NCBI RefSeq assembly: GCF_041260155.1
Contig: NC_091947.1
Coordinates: 30,608,528-30,672,527, forward strand
Direction: 5' to 3'
Length of the DNA: 64,000 bases
Origin: Ptychodera flava
Taxonomy: Eukaryota; Hemichordata; Enteropneusta; Ptychoderidae
Shown: in pieces, positions 50,801-62,125 of the stretch
Layout of the letters: each line of letters begins with the position of its first letter
Numbering within the stretch: the first letter of the stretch is position 1
The notes under the pieces: generated by a model
Told to the model about the DNA's origin: nothing
Seen by the model: the letters and a program-made list of their open reading frames with translations, nothing else
Databases searched by the model: none
Made by a program: the position numbers and the translations under genes

Positions 50801-53800
50801 GACGTAGACGTGCTGGCCACGTTATTTGAAGGAGCCATGTTTGCCCAACGGACGAGGCCGAGACAGCCGTTGACAATTTTGGCATCCTTCATCTTTGACC
50901 GCCTTAGTTGGGTAAGCCGCTCGGCAGGCGACGGTTATGACCTAAACAAGCCGCTGAAGCACTGTTCGTTGCCGTACAAGAACGAGACGGCCAGTCCATT
51001 ACTGCTTAATGGGCATCTGTCGGGTTGGCTTGTCACCGACTTGGATGACAATACGCCCTGCGCAGGCGTACTTAGAAGGGACATGAGGTTAAAGATACGG
51101 GTTTCCCACCCGTACTAAACATGGGCTTGGGCCAACGTCCTTGGGTGGCAGGTGCGCATGCCACGTACCCAGCTGGACGGAATGTCAAGTTGAGATGCTA
51201 ATGACATTGACTATGTTATGCTAAGTGCTCGATTGATTTGCATCGCAAATGAGTATTATTAGCATATCAAATGGTGCGGACAGGCAATTTACATGACGGG
51301 TAGGAATGTCAGCGCCGGTTGGTGGACTGATTGCCGTAGGTCCATTATAATAACAGGTGGATGCATATATTAACACCCCTGCGTCCAATCATGTCCAGGG
51401 CTTTGTTTCCCTGTGGCTTTAAAAGGGAGGGACCTGCTAGTCTGTCGACACTGTTCCAGACATGAGCTTGACGGACCGCAAAAGTTTTCTGAAGGCGAGC
51501 AGACGACTGAAGCTCAAAGATGCAGAGTCTCCGGGCGGTAGTGGTAGCGATCGTTGTGATGTCCCTAGTAAACGTTCTAAGAAGTCGGGCAAGAAACGCT
51601 CCCGTAAGGCGAAGCCATCTCCGGCTGAAAAACCCAGTGGTAAGCGTAAATGTAAGACCGATCGTTCTGCCGATGAGGATGATGACGGGTCACCGGTTGC
51701 CAGTGGTTCTCACCCGGCTGCTCCGGGAGAGACTACTTCACCTGCAGAGACTACATCTGCTCTTGTGGAGATACTTCACCTGCACAGACTACGTCTGCTG
51801 CTGCTAGTGAGACAGTGAGTAATGAGACGGCTGATGCCATTGGTTCTCCCCCGGCTGCTCCGGGAGAGACACCACCTGTGTCTACTATGAGCCCTCATCC
51901 TGCGTCAGGAGAGGTTCCTGTGCCCAGTGCGAAAGAGCTTGAGTCCTCGTCATCAGCAGAGGCTGCCGAGCCCGCTCCTGCCATAGTTTCGTGTGCTGCG
52001 ATGTCCCCGCCGAAAAAGATAGTGCGGAGGGTTCGTTATCAGGATAGCCCACCTGATTTTGAGCCAGATATGATCCTTGATGCCGCTACGGGCGAGTTCA
52101 GGCCCAGACGCCCAGACGACGGTGATATCACCGCTGAGTCCGACTCGGAGGTTGACGAGGATGCGGCAGAGGACGATGACTTTTATGACAGGCAGTACGT
52201 AGGTGAGGCAAGCTCTGACGACGATGATGACGCTGCTGCTGTGTTGGCGGAGGACGACACACCTCCTGTCTGGCGTATGTCGGAGACTACCGATGCTAAT
52301 ATATTTGAGGAGACCGATTTTGACCATGAGAGAGGACCGACTTTCACCTTGCCCAGCCACGCCCGTGAGCTCGATTACTTTTTTAAGTTTATTCCAGCTA
52401 CACTGATCAGATTGGCCAAGGACGAGACTAATAAATACGCCAAATTCCACCAGCGACATATCGCTAGGAAAATAGATAAATACTGGCGTAACGCTGACTA
52501 CCGAGAGGTGCAGGCGTTCATTGGCGTCTTAGTCTGTATGGGTATCGACCGTAAATCATCAGTGGAGGATTATTGGTCTAGCGATCCCTTTCTGAGAAAC
52601 CAGGGTATTTCTACTGTGATTACCCGCAGTCGCTTTCAGCAGCTTATGCGATACTTTCATCTGGCAGACCCAGAGAACGATCCACGTCGTGATCCTGATG
52701 AGGCACGCCGCCGACGTCGGTGTCAGGAGGATCCCCTGTATAAAATCAATCCATGGATGGAGCCCATAGTTGACCGGTGCGTAAATAATTATAAGATGGG
52801 TAGAGAGATCTCCATCGACGAGGGCATGGTGCGATTTAAGGGCCGTTCTAAATTTAAGCAGAGATTACCGCATAAGCCTGATCGAGACGGTTTCAAGATA
52901 TGGCAGCTGTGCGACTCCACCACTGCATACATAGCTAACTTTGCACCGTACCTAGGTGTGAAATATCGGGATCGGACTGATGGGAGACGGCAGGAGCGAG
53001 GTGTGGTGAAAAGAATTACGATGGAGCTGGTCCAGCCATTCTGTGGATATAATCACAGCCTATTCTGTGATAGCCTGTTTAGCACGGTCGTTACTGCTAG
53101 AGAGCTGATGGAGACCGGGATCTACATGGTCGGGAGTTTCAACCGCCGTAATCGTCGCACCATGCCCCCTCAATTAATTCCGCCGGGTAAGAGGAAGCGC
53201 CTTCCTCTGTCTGTTGGGGATATGAAAGCCACGACCAGAACGGACTCTCGTCTTAACATCACTGCTTATCAGGATAGTAACGCTCAGGTGCTGATCTTGA
53301 ATACGGTCTATCCACCCTTGGAGTGCGTGCCAGTGGGGGAGGGAGACGAGCGGCGACAAGTGCCTCTGTCGCTGTATAATTATCGCCGGTACATGGGAGG
53401 CGTCGACCGAGCCAACCAGAAGCGCAAGTACTTTCACACTGGGCGCAAGAACCACAGATGGTGGACATATCTGGCATGTTACCTGATTGATGTTGCCCTG
53501 GTAAATGCATATATATGCTTCAAGCATGTACACCCTGATAGTAAGCTGACCCATAAGATGTTTCATCTGCGTGTCGGGAAACAACTCATTGGCGGTTATT
53601 GTGGGCGATCGCAGCCCAGTGTGAGAGAGGTCGAGGCCACTGTTTCTCTTGCCTCGTACATCAATCCACAAAATCAGCCGATGCACGTTGTCAGCCGTTT
53701 GGAGGGGCGGCAGAAATGCTGTAAAGTATGTAGCAGAGAGGGTAAGACCACTGCGAGCGGACGACTGTCTGAGACGTCCAAAGGATGTAGTCTGTGCGGG

Positions 53801-56118
53801 GTTCATCTTCACGAGGGCGAGTGTTTTGCGGCTTTTCATCATCGCATGATGCTACGAGGTAAGAGGAGCATTGGCGTGCAGACCTCTACTCACACAGCCC
53901 CGACGACACCCATCAGCAAGAGAACCCGACGTAAATAACGGACAGGGGACAGCTTCGCCTAACAGTGGCTTGACTGTATTCTGAACACGGACCATGATCA
54001 CATTTTGAGCACGGTTGTGCCGTTTGTTTGTGCTTTACGATCCCGCTGATTGTAAATTGAAACACGGATTATTTTGTACAATCCCCCGATTGTAATCTTT
54101 GTAACACGGACCATGCACTCGGACGTCGAGAACAGACTCTGAGATTTATTATTCGGCATAATGTAAATTATTCCCGAATAAAATACTATCTATGGATCGC
54201 ATATTTTCGTTTTGTTTTGTTTTGTTTAGACGGATTATTTTGTACAATTCCCCCTATTATAATTTTGAAACACGGATCTGCCACCCCGATTGTAATTTTT
54301 GAAACACGGACCATGCACTCGGACGTCGAGACAGACTCCGAGATTTATTGTTCGGCATAATGTAAATTATTCCCGAATAAAATACTATCTATGGATCGCA
54401 TATTTTTCGTTTGTTTGTTTGTTTTTACCCCCACTTTCGTTTTTGGCAGATCCGTAAGGACGCTATAGTAATGGATGAACGTGCGTTGTATCACGTGGGA
54501 GGGGCACAGCCCAACGGAGGCTGTGCTCGTGCGACGTAGACGTTGTACCAACCATCTGTCGTTGGGGTTAGTGCATAGAGCAGTTGCACTGTCCAGAGCT
54601 AAGGTGGTACAAAACTGCACCTTAGTAACAACTGCACAACTAACGTGTTAGGAAACGGTAACACTAACGAGCTAAGTGTTCACTGAACTGGCCAAACTAC
54701 GTACACGCCTTCCTTCAATGGCGGAACTATGTCGTTGACACTACGTCAAAGCAGACTGCAATGTGCGACTCTTCCAAGTCGTTCAAAGTACGTGGCCAAG
54801 TGACACAACCCAGGGAAACAGGACAGGTTTGAGGGTGCTCCCGCACCCATAGCACTAACCCCTGGGTCTTCTACTAACCCACGAGAGAGGTGACGTTTCC
54901 CCGGTGTGGCCGTGCGTGCCGGCGAACGAGCTTTACTTCCGCGAAAGTAAGCTAGAAAAGGGCATCAAAGTGCACGTCCCCCGGGGCAAACAACGCCCGT
55001 GACCTCGTCATTTTCTGGACACAACCTCATCAGCGGTTGCCCCTCTATACGGGCATGCAAAAATTTTTGAAGTCTAACACGTATATGGTCGGTAATCGTA
55101 CCCCGAAAATGCGGTATTTTCCCGCCAAATGCCTGGCAGGAAAGCGTGCAGGAGAGCCTATCTTCTGTAGACACGGAAAAGGGGGCCGATTTTGACCGAC
55201 TTGGCAGGATAACGGACAGGGGCGCTCGGCAGGAAAAGGGTTAAAATGTAATCTTGTAATTATGCAGTGTAACCCCTGGAGCAAACGAACTTACCACATG
55301 GTGTAATGTTTTAAGTACAGTAAAATTATTTCATGGTGATAAAAGGGATGTGTTAAGGTTTTTAATTTCTATTTCTCATTCCGCTGAAACAGGAAACAAC
55401 CAACAAGGCGGCAATACATTGAAAATACTTATTTTCACTGTATCATGATTTTTGCAGATAACTTCATCTTGTGCTGATTTCATAAATTAGTTGTTCTGAA
55501 CTAGAATACACTATAGATGTTTTCATGGAATCAAGTTCTTAGGAATATTATTTTTAGATGAAATCCATTAATTTACTGTTTATTTTGCTTGTCCATTTGC
55601 AGAGGGTAGACAATACTGTAGAACTACTGGAATCTTCAGGAAGTCTTAAATACAAAAATACAAGAAAGAAACGTTAAAAATTTCCCCTTGTAAGGTAATA
55701 ACATTATATTTTGTCGTATTTTCACAAAACAGGTGTTGTACCAGTGAGTTCCACTCTGAGGGCCAACACTCAAAACATGGCGAGCTCTCTCTCCGGTGGC
55801 TTTGGCGATGTCAGTCCCCAATTGCACCGGAGCATCGGCATTCCTGGAGATCAGGACGAAGAGTTATCCCTGAACTTGGCTTCCGAATCTGGCTTTGGTG
55901 CTAGCAACACAACTACGACAAGTCCCGGCTCCGGCGGGGGCAGGAACACTGAGGAGTGCGTGATTTGTTACGACAGGCGTGTGGACACCGTCATTTACAC
56001 TTGTGGGCATATGTGCTTGTGTTTTCTGTGTGGAAAGAAACTGAAGCAGCAAGTGGGAGCTGTTTGTCCCATTTGCAGAGCTGTCATCAAAGATGTTATT
56101 AAAACCTACAGGGCGTGA
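29832..56118 (+). CDS. NEURL1: Neuralized-type E3 ubiquitin ligase (NHR1-NHR2-RING), 4 coding exons, complete
   Basis: Exons 29832-29871, 31664-32236, 41907-42557 and 55733-56118 all join in phase 1, giving 1650 bases or 549 residues; human NEURL1 has 574. The N-terminus MGQSSS has Gly2 and Ser6, as in N-myristoylated proteins. A Ser/Arg-rich linker precedes NHR1 (about 52-204, with FHGSNIILSPDG, SFCNAIVFTSRPV, RTGFWAKAL and LWGLMDIYG). NHR2 (about 267-421) has PLPFHEICGMNV, DRQEYWAIS and QPLWILFEIYG. A Ser/Gly-rich linker leads to the C-terminal C3HC4 RING (about 495-549: CVICYD, CGHMCLC, CPIC) and ends IKDVIKTYRA, the family terminus. Neuralized proteins bind Notch ligands through NHR1 and ubiquitinate them at the plasma membrane to promote endocytosis. 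Neuralized-family identity is firm; NEURL1 versus NEURL1B is not resolvable, as invertebrates usually have a single pro-orthologue. Confidence 0.94.
29872..31663. other. NEURL intron 1, no gene recognised
   Basis: 1.8 kb of unremarkable AT-rich sequence. The splice acceptor at the end is TTATTTGGTTTAG. No coding, RNA or mobile-element features are supported. Confidence 0.6.
32237..41906. other. NEURL intron 2, no gene recognised
   Basis: 9.7 kb of AT-rich sequence in which every open frame is short and lacks a recognisable domain. I saw no transposon ends, tRNAs or long tandem arrays. Enhancers could be present but cannot be called from sequence alone. Confidence 0.55.
44020..44112 (+). pseudogene. 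THAP-domain-like N-terminal fragment
   Basis: The frame from ATG at 44020 reads MGERCSFGGCDSGKNMNG and then TVNFFKFPSS. This matches the start of a THAP zinc finger: two Cys near the N-terminus, then a hydrophobic-F-FP motif. The downstream Trp and the second C/H pair are absent. A weaker, similarly shaped frame (KCNVGVSPEP then FFGFPKF) starts at 43846. Probably a relic of the first exon of the parental transposase gene. Confidence 0.5.
44190..44720. repeat. Degenerate tandem repeat with ATGCAAAT octamers
   Basis: Diverged units of about 90 bases contain a GATGCAAATC-like block, an AACACGGAACGT-like block and a GATTAAAATGC-like block. Exact ATGCAAAT octamers lie at 44208, 44301, 44389 and 44589, all on the plus strand. 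Lies inside the Kolobok-like element. Confidence 0.65.
44735..44916. repeat. 94-bp tandem duplication carrying CRE and TCTCGCGAG motifs
   Basis: Two head-to-tail copies start with AGTTTCAATTCTCGCGAG at 44735 and 44829. Each contains a palindromic TGACGTCA (44788 and 44877). TCTCGCGAG occurs at 44744, 44838 and 44889. Both motifs are known animal promoter elements, and here they sit inside the Kolobok-like element. Confidence 0.7.
46359..47835. repeat. Minisatellite of about 145-bp period, nine units, bracketed by 11-bp inverted repeats
   Basis: The anchor GATAGCTTTGAAATTTGGTA and variants recur at 46488, 46634, 46790, 46931, 47075, 47220, 47366, 47511 and 47643, with spacings mostly 141-146. 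Each unit also has a T-rich GCAATTTTTGCCATTTTTGG block. The array is preceded by a short CGTCGTCC/GGCGTCC repeat at 46408-46450. TAGCTCCGCTG (46359-46369) and CAGCGGAGCTA (47825-47835) bracket the whole, suggesting a mobile or once-mobile unit. Non-coding. Confidence 0.8.
48482..48670. repeat. Long hairpin (foldback) with arms of about 80-90 bases
   Basis: The best-paired part is 48514-48573 with 48580-48637: TGACCATTAACGTTTATTTG and its complement, GAGGAAAGCC and GGCTTTCCTC, and TTAACGGGC with its complement. Weaker pairing extends to GAAATAAC at both outer ends. The loop is only about 6 bases. Local GC is above the surroundings. Fits a palindromic MITE. Confidence 0.75.
50107..50356. repeat. 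130-bp tandem duplication in the piggyBac 5' region
   Basis: The block starting AAGGCAACCGCCTAAGACC is present at 50107 and again at 50237 with almost no differences, which implies a recent duplication. Non-coding, between the left end and the transposase gene. Confidence 0.85.
51418..51425 (+). promoter_or_regulatory. Candidate TATA-like box of the piggyBac transposase gene
   Basis: TTTAAAAG lies 37 bases before the ATG at 51462, and a CCAAT sequence lies at 51385-51389. The spacing would leave a very short 5' UTR. Supports 51462 as the original start. Confidence 0.4.
51462..53938 (+). CDS. piggyBac-family transposase, one apparent frameshift near the N-terminus
   Basis: The long frame from 51770 to the stop at 53936-53938 encodes a complete DDE_Tnp_1_7-type transposase, which cuts and pastes DNA at TTAA. 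Catalytic aspartates are visible in SIDEGMVRF (codon 52817), FCDSLFST (53069) and MGGVDRANQKRKYF (53405). A C-terminal Cys-rich domain (CCKVC, CSLCG, HEGEC) follows, as in other piggyBac proteins, and the N-terminal third is acidic and low-complexity. The natural start is probably ATG 51462, but that frame stops at 51818. The repeated motif GETTSPAETTSA resumes in the other frame at about 51770, so one base seems missing there. Restoring phase would give about 825 residues. The long frame's first own ATG is 51887, which still precedes the whole catalytic domain. Confidence 0.9.
54060..54420. repeat. Duplicated 3' end of the piggyBac gene with two polyA signals
   Basis: A block containing CACGGACCATGCACTCGGAC, a TTCGGCATAATGTAAATTA stretch and CTATGGATCGCATATTT occurs twice about 199 bases apart. 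Each copy has AATAAA (54177-54182 and 54376-54381) and ends in a GTTTT/GTTT microsatellite. It follows the transposase stop closely and probably serves as its polyadenylation region. Confidence 0.75.
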
Positions 56119-58576
56119 TCCAAACCTAAATATACACCAATTAATCTAATCTTCCTGTAAAAGAGAACTCAGGTGATTATACTCCAGAAAAAAATGTCTT
56201 CAAAATGAGTTTTCCAGTATATAATGCAACACCCAGCGTTACAACATGGAACAACAAGCATATTTAACAACTCAACTTTATTGGTTTCTAGCCTGACATT
56301 ACAGAATATTTTCTGTTGTTCGTCGGCTCAGACCAGAATAAGGAGATGCCATCATACGCAACATACTTTGATTTTCAAATCATAAGAAATCATAACCTTT
56401 TCATACACTGTATGGAAGGAATTTTCCAAAATGAGAGAAATGGTCATTGGATATGCAGATATAAACAAGTATACAAACAATGAAATGAAGACACAGTGAC
56501 AACTTTTGAATACTCAAATGCTCATTCACTCATTATAGATAACAATACTCTATTAGTTCATTGTGTATATAACAAAAATATTTCTGTTTGAGATGGTTTG
56601 AAGATATCCATCAAACACAGTGTAAACAATGTAATGAACAAAACCTGACCCTGTCAAATGTCTGCATCTTACCCAGAACATTTTTCAGCTTTCATAAAAG
56701 TAACTGCAATGAAAGTTAGTATCAAAAGAATGACCTTCACGTACATGCACACCTTCCAGCGACTAATGTAGTGTGCCTAACAACTTACCTCACACATAAC
56801 ATGCGTTTGAAACATGGTATCAGGGGTAGGTAATACAGGGTATTTTTACAAGCAGACAGACTCAGAATAACATTAAGAATGCATTGTATTTACATAGCAG
56901 AAAACTCTATTACTGACAGCAGTGTCCTACGCTACAGCAAATCAGCTATTAAAAATTGCTTTTAACCAACCATCAGGAAATGTTCAAAACCAATGCTTAA
57001 TGCCTGTCATGAAGTTATACCGGAGATTACAAAACTGAAGTACCTATAGTTATGCTGATTTTTTGTGAAATTCTTCTCACCAGGATATTATGTCTACTGT
57101 CCACTTCATTTGCATTGTATAACATTTTGCTCATATACACTGGGGTATTTACCTAGCTTACCACACGAATGACATCTCACTAACATCTCAACAGTTCCGT
57201 TCTCAGTACACTCTTTATGTGAATTTTGTAAAACATTATATTTAAGTCCATGCGAAGTAAACAACTTGCCTTAAAACAGGTACAGATTGCGTAAATGCAA
57301 CATAACAAGAGGAAAGAGGAACTCTGACCCAAAGTCGGTCAACATGTTGTCCAGTCAAACTTTAAAATATTAAAGATACAAAGTGTCAAAGCCAGTTGGT
57401 CTTTCAAACCAACAAGCTGCATCATCGACAATGACCTATGACCCAAGCACAGTATCCACATGACATGGACTGTTACAAGGCTGCTGCATGATGATTAATT
57501 CAAAAAATTGATGTGTTGGATGGTCAGATGGTCACAGCTGTGTGAGAGAAAGAAATTAAGGACACTATGTGATATAATTTTGGAAGGAAGGATCATTGCA
57601 ATGATCTTTTGTTATTTCAGAACACAATTCTGTTATCCTTTTTGCTTTTTGCGTTTATGTTCTACCAAAGTGTTTATATTGTGTGGTACGATATGGAGAT
57701 GTATAATTATTACAAGTGTACTGTATGTACATGTGTGTCCTATGAATTTCTGTAAATGGTACAGTATGAGAATACATTTTGCATTAAAACAGTAATTCCT
57801 GTTACAGTATTTGATGAGGTGTTGTACTTTCTTTCTGTTTTTGTCATGGTAAATTCTACCATGCCATTTCTTGTCCATTGTGACCTCTGACCTAGACCTA
57901 CTGTATGTATGATATGTGTTTATGGGAATCAATGAAATGGACCATAATACATTGAGATATCCTCTGTCAGGATTTCTTTCTGTCTGAAAGAAAGCAGTCT
58001 TTATCTACATTGGAATCATCAAAAGCTATTTTTTTGTGAAAGATATACAGTGACACGAGTTGAAAATGGATGCTCAACTCATTTGCGATGAGACTGTTGA
58101 TGTAGAGTATTTTCAGAACAACAGATGTACCTTATCTCATTTTTTGACACATTTTTTATCCATTCTTACTTCTGACGAAGTGAATGGTTTCAAAATCATG
58201 AAAAGTCAATACAAAGTGAAAATGTCATCTTCTGACTTGTACGACGTGAATAATCAGCTCCTATACAAACAGATTGGAGAATTGTGTTACAACACTATTT
58301 GTTGTGGTATTTGGAGTGAGTTCCAGATACTACTTTCATTGACATGCTAAAGATGTGAAAACTCTTGGAACCTACGCATAGAAAGCTGGTTTGATGAGGA
58401 ATATTGGATTTGATTCATCTAGCCTGTGTTCTTACAGTTGAGCAGTACTGGTGGCACAGTTGTCAGAGAGATGTGTTTGCCATTTGAGTTGCTCATCTAT
58501 GTAAAATTGTTCATCATGTTTGTCATGCCTATGGAACCACCAAGATGCTGTGAGGTACCTCTACTAACACGATTGT

Positions 58577-58625
58577 GATCATCATCATCACCATTATCAT
58601 TGCCATTGTCATCATCACCAACAAT
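58577..58625. repeat. ATC-type microsatellite
   Basis: An imperfect run of ATC/ATT/GCC triplets (ATCATCATCATCACC and similar). Non-coding. Confidence 0.7.
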
Positions 58626-61600
58626 AATGACAGTTATGATCAACAATCATCCAAATCTGTCGGATGCCTTGGTGACTGAAATGTTAACTACTTGTAATAG
58701 AATGCCACACTGAAAACTTTGTCAATGATTTAACACTCCTTGGAAATATCTATGAAACACACTTTGTGCTTTATACTCACTGTGTGTTCCTTTCTGCATC
58801 AACACCCACTTAGGAAGGAATTCTGTACTCAAGTGTACGCTTACAAAGATCAATCACATTAACAGCAATACCAGGCATCCGTGAGTTTTATAACAAAGAG
58901 AAGGAGATCTTGGAAGTGTCTAAAACTGTGTTTTCAAAGTGAAGAAAACACTTCAATGCAAAATTTCAAAGTGATTATCAGCCTGATGTTCAATTCTACT
59001 GTAATTCTTCCCCAACGATATATGGATTTCTGACCTGTAATGTTTGCAGCAAAGTTTGTGATATGAAATTTGGCAAGTCTGAAATTAAGTGAAGAATCCT
59101 AAAACTTATTTAAACTTTTCTGCTCTCCTCCATCAATGCAACAAAAATAAATTTCAGACAGCCTTTTTCATTAGAAATGTTTTGTCTGAAGTCTGAAATT
59201 ATCAGAGATTTCTTGTGTATTGTTTGCATTGACTCTATCAGTCTACAATGTCAGTGGCTAGCTCAGAAGCTACCATATGTGCTTGTGGAATTCATGCAAA
59301 TTTGACAATAATTGTGGCATGTTTATAATAACTTTCAATTCTAGCATTTGTGAAAGTACTACTTCTTTGAGCAACAGTAATTATTTTTCCTGTGAACACA
59401 CACACACTGAACTCACACACAGTTGCATGTCACTTGTCAGTCAATTATGCTTTTGTATATCCATAGGTTGTCCATCCAGATCATATTTGTACACAGTGCA
59501 CGTTAAAGGATGCTGTCATGGATTTTCAATTTCTTGTTTGAAATGCCTGCTAGTGATATGAATGATGTATTTGTAACAGCTTAAATCTTACTGCAGATTA
59601 TATTTTTCCTGTGCTGAAGCACAAACTTTGGTCTGGAGATTTTAAGAGTGGTAATTTTGCTTCTTTGTCACCTATACATTCCATCTTTGTTTTCAGTCAG
59701 CTTTGCCCATCAGTGTCGGGTTTCCTGTGAATTTCCCCAACAACAAAACAAGACTACCTGTGTATTGTAGCAGTCAATCAATAGCGTTGTAACCCTTCAC
59801 CTTATTTCCTCTTTGAAAAAAAAGGTTCAACTTTGCCACAGAAACTAGCAGGGTTGTTTCCAAATGTGGCCGTGAAAGGTTAATGCACTCAGAGTCACTT
59901 CAGCATGATGTGAGAGTTGTAAGAGAGTTCAATTTTTTCATGTTTTTTAGTTTTTTGAAGATGGTTATTTTTTGATATTGTCAGAACAAAGATCACACCA
60001 GAAAGTTTCGTTTCCTGCATGCGAGTCAGCAGCTATGTTCTATATTGTTCTTTCATCATTTTCCTTCCTTTTTGGTAAGCAATGAACACAAGCCATAACA
60101 ACTGATCAAATACAGCATCTTGTCCTTTCATGTCCCACACTGTGTACACTGCTTTATCAGGAAGTGTACCTGTATCAGAACCTCCGTTTAGTTCATGTTC
60201 ACCTTTACCTGCATTACTCTTTCAGTATTCTTTCCAACTGCTTTTAAAAAATGGGACAAAAAAGGCGGAGTATGTCTCTTTGTTAGAACAATAAAATCAC
60301 ATGACAAAAATATTACTTTGGTGACCTTTATTGACCTTTTGTGTGATATCCACCTGCTTTTTTTATCCTCTCTCCCTCTAGTGACCATATTGCCATTTGT
60401 CACAGCTAAAAAATACCCAGTATCGTAATCATGACAAAGCGAGGGAAGGGTAGTGAGTGTGGATGTGTGTTAACAGTTCAATATTATGAAGCAGCATGAC
60501 CAAAACTGTCAGTGCCATTGATAGTGCATAGTCTTCCAGTGTCGAAAATACTCATGATTTGCATATATGCAGATTTGTACTTGTTTTTAACACATTATAA
60601 ACTTGTCTTGATTATTCAAGAGAATGTCCCTGATGTTAGTTGTCCTCCAATCAGAAACTCTACCCACTTCTGACCACCTTCATGAATTTAAAGTATTTGT
60701 CAAGCTAAGAATTACTGCCCACTTCTGGGTAATCTGTGCCGCAAAGTACACCAAGCCCAGAAACAGACACTACAGCTTGTCTATGGGACTTTCTGTCTTT
60801 GATCAAAAATTCCCATGACACCTGCTTAATGCCTCATCAACTCCTGCAAACAAAGCCGAAATGCCAAGAATTTAAACACAAAATCGGATTCTGATGTTTG
60901 AAATAATGGCCATGACCTATGAAAAGTATTGCAGTCCCCGTTTTCAATATTTCAAAAGTTGAAAATTCTCATTGAGGATGTATTCATATACTCAGTGACT
61001 GATGTCACAAAGTATGGTGTCGTTCTCAATATTGGTTATGATTCAAAAATTCTTATCACAAATTCTTATTGATTTTCAAATAAGCATATCCTATCTGAAT
61101 GCCACCATGGATACATTGCATTATTTAGAATGCCCGTTTCACTTCAACAAGTTGCCAAAATGTTAATAGTAGACAAATGACAAAACTTAAATTCCAGGCA
61201 AACTGATTTCCCTGAACTACTATGGTAGGTAGGCCATGATGCAACTCTGAGAACCACGCTATTCTTTGCAGGTAGAAGAGCGCCCTCTATGGAACAAACT
61301 GTAAAAGCAAAACGTTTTCTGAGTTTCACTAATCATGCTAATGGTGGGTGCATCATTTCTTAAGTAAAACGCAACATGATGCCCCTATCATAATACTTAT
61401 GAAGCATAAATATACAAAACACAGTTCACTAAAAAAATAATGCCATTTAAAAAAAACCTGATTTATCAGAAGGTAAAGGTGTCATTTATGACTTGCAATT
61501 ATTACCTTTGATGCGTAGTAAGTTTCTTGTACCACTCAAAAAATACCATGGACAGACAGCAGTCTCTTTCACATTCTGGGAGAAAATTACATGTAATACT

Positions 61601-61870
61601 TTCTTGTCTGGAAATGATTTGTTATTGGCAGGGGTCTTTGAGTGCAGTTCTCAGGGGCCTTTGGAAATGGTGTAAAATTACATTCAAATACAATGCCACT
61701 CTTTGAATAAACTGGGATGAAGATAACACTTTCTAGTTATCGTTGTGGATATATCAAACAATTAGCAAAAATTTCTCATCGATAACTTAAATCAATCGCT
61801 TATTTCAGTCACGACTCTTGTGAATTTGTTGTTTGATCAATGCTAATATACCTTTTGTTTCTTATTTCAG

Positions 61871-61929
61871 TACCACCCGATCCAATTGCCAATGTCACAT
61901 CGTTCTTGCACAGCAGGGCAAATAAATAA
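61871..61929 (+). CDS. Candidate alternative last exon, phase-compatible with NEURL exon 3
   Basis: A good acceptor (TTTTGTTTCTTATTTCAG, ending 61870) is followed by TA, which would complete a Val codon from the single G left by NEURL exon 3. The frame then reads PPDPIANVTSFLHSRANK and stops at 61927-61929. It lies 5.8 kb downstream of the RING exon, and its use would produce a RING-less protein. It could equally be a chance acceptor or belong to another transcript. Confidence 0.22.
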
Positions 61930-62125
61930 TATTATTTAAAACATCTAATTTAAATCACATTGAATTTACATGTAAATGTTTAACAAGTATGCATATCACA
62001 TGATAATCATTTCTTAAAAATGCTGTAACTTTTACACAATCTAAGCACTGTTGTAATTTCTGTGTAAATGAAAGTGTTTCCATTCTGACTTTATTGCAGA
62101 GCTGCATAAATGATCAGTTTCCATT

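Larger units (their letters stand above)
49675..55244 (+). mobile_element. Near-intact piggyBac transposon in NEURL intron 3
   Basis: TTAA at 49675-49678 and 55241-55244 flanks a 5562-base element with ends CCCTTTTCCTGCC and its reverse complement. Subterminal repeats (GTTATCCTGCCAAG followed by CGGT and AAATCGG) occur at about 49750 and, inverted, at about 55183-55212. It is visibly more GC-rich than the intron around it, consistent with recent arrival. It contains one transposase gene, a 130-base tandem duplication upstream and a duplicated 3' end with two AATAAA sites. It lies in the same orientation as NEURL. Confidence 0.92.
56119..62125. other. Gene-poor region between NEURL and the LRR gene
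   Basis: 6 kb, likely including the NEURL 3' UTR and the 3' UTR of the minus-strand LRR gene. No coding gene is supported. Notable items are an ATC/CAT-rich microsatellite (58577-58625), one GCGCCCTCT motif at 61280 and a candidate exon at 61871-61929. Confidence 0.55.

Noticed and set aside
51953..52459. 168-residue minus-strand frame over the transposase N-terminus
   Set aside because: Antisense shadow of the acidic, Asp/Glu-rich part of the transposase.
53174..53842. A 222-residue minus-strand frame opposite the transposase
   Set aside because: It is the antisense shadow of the piggyBac frame in GC-rich sequence, with no domain or codon pattern of its own.
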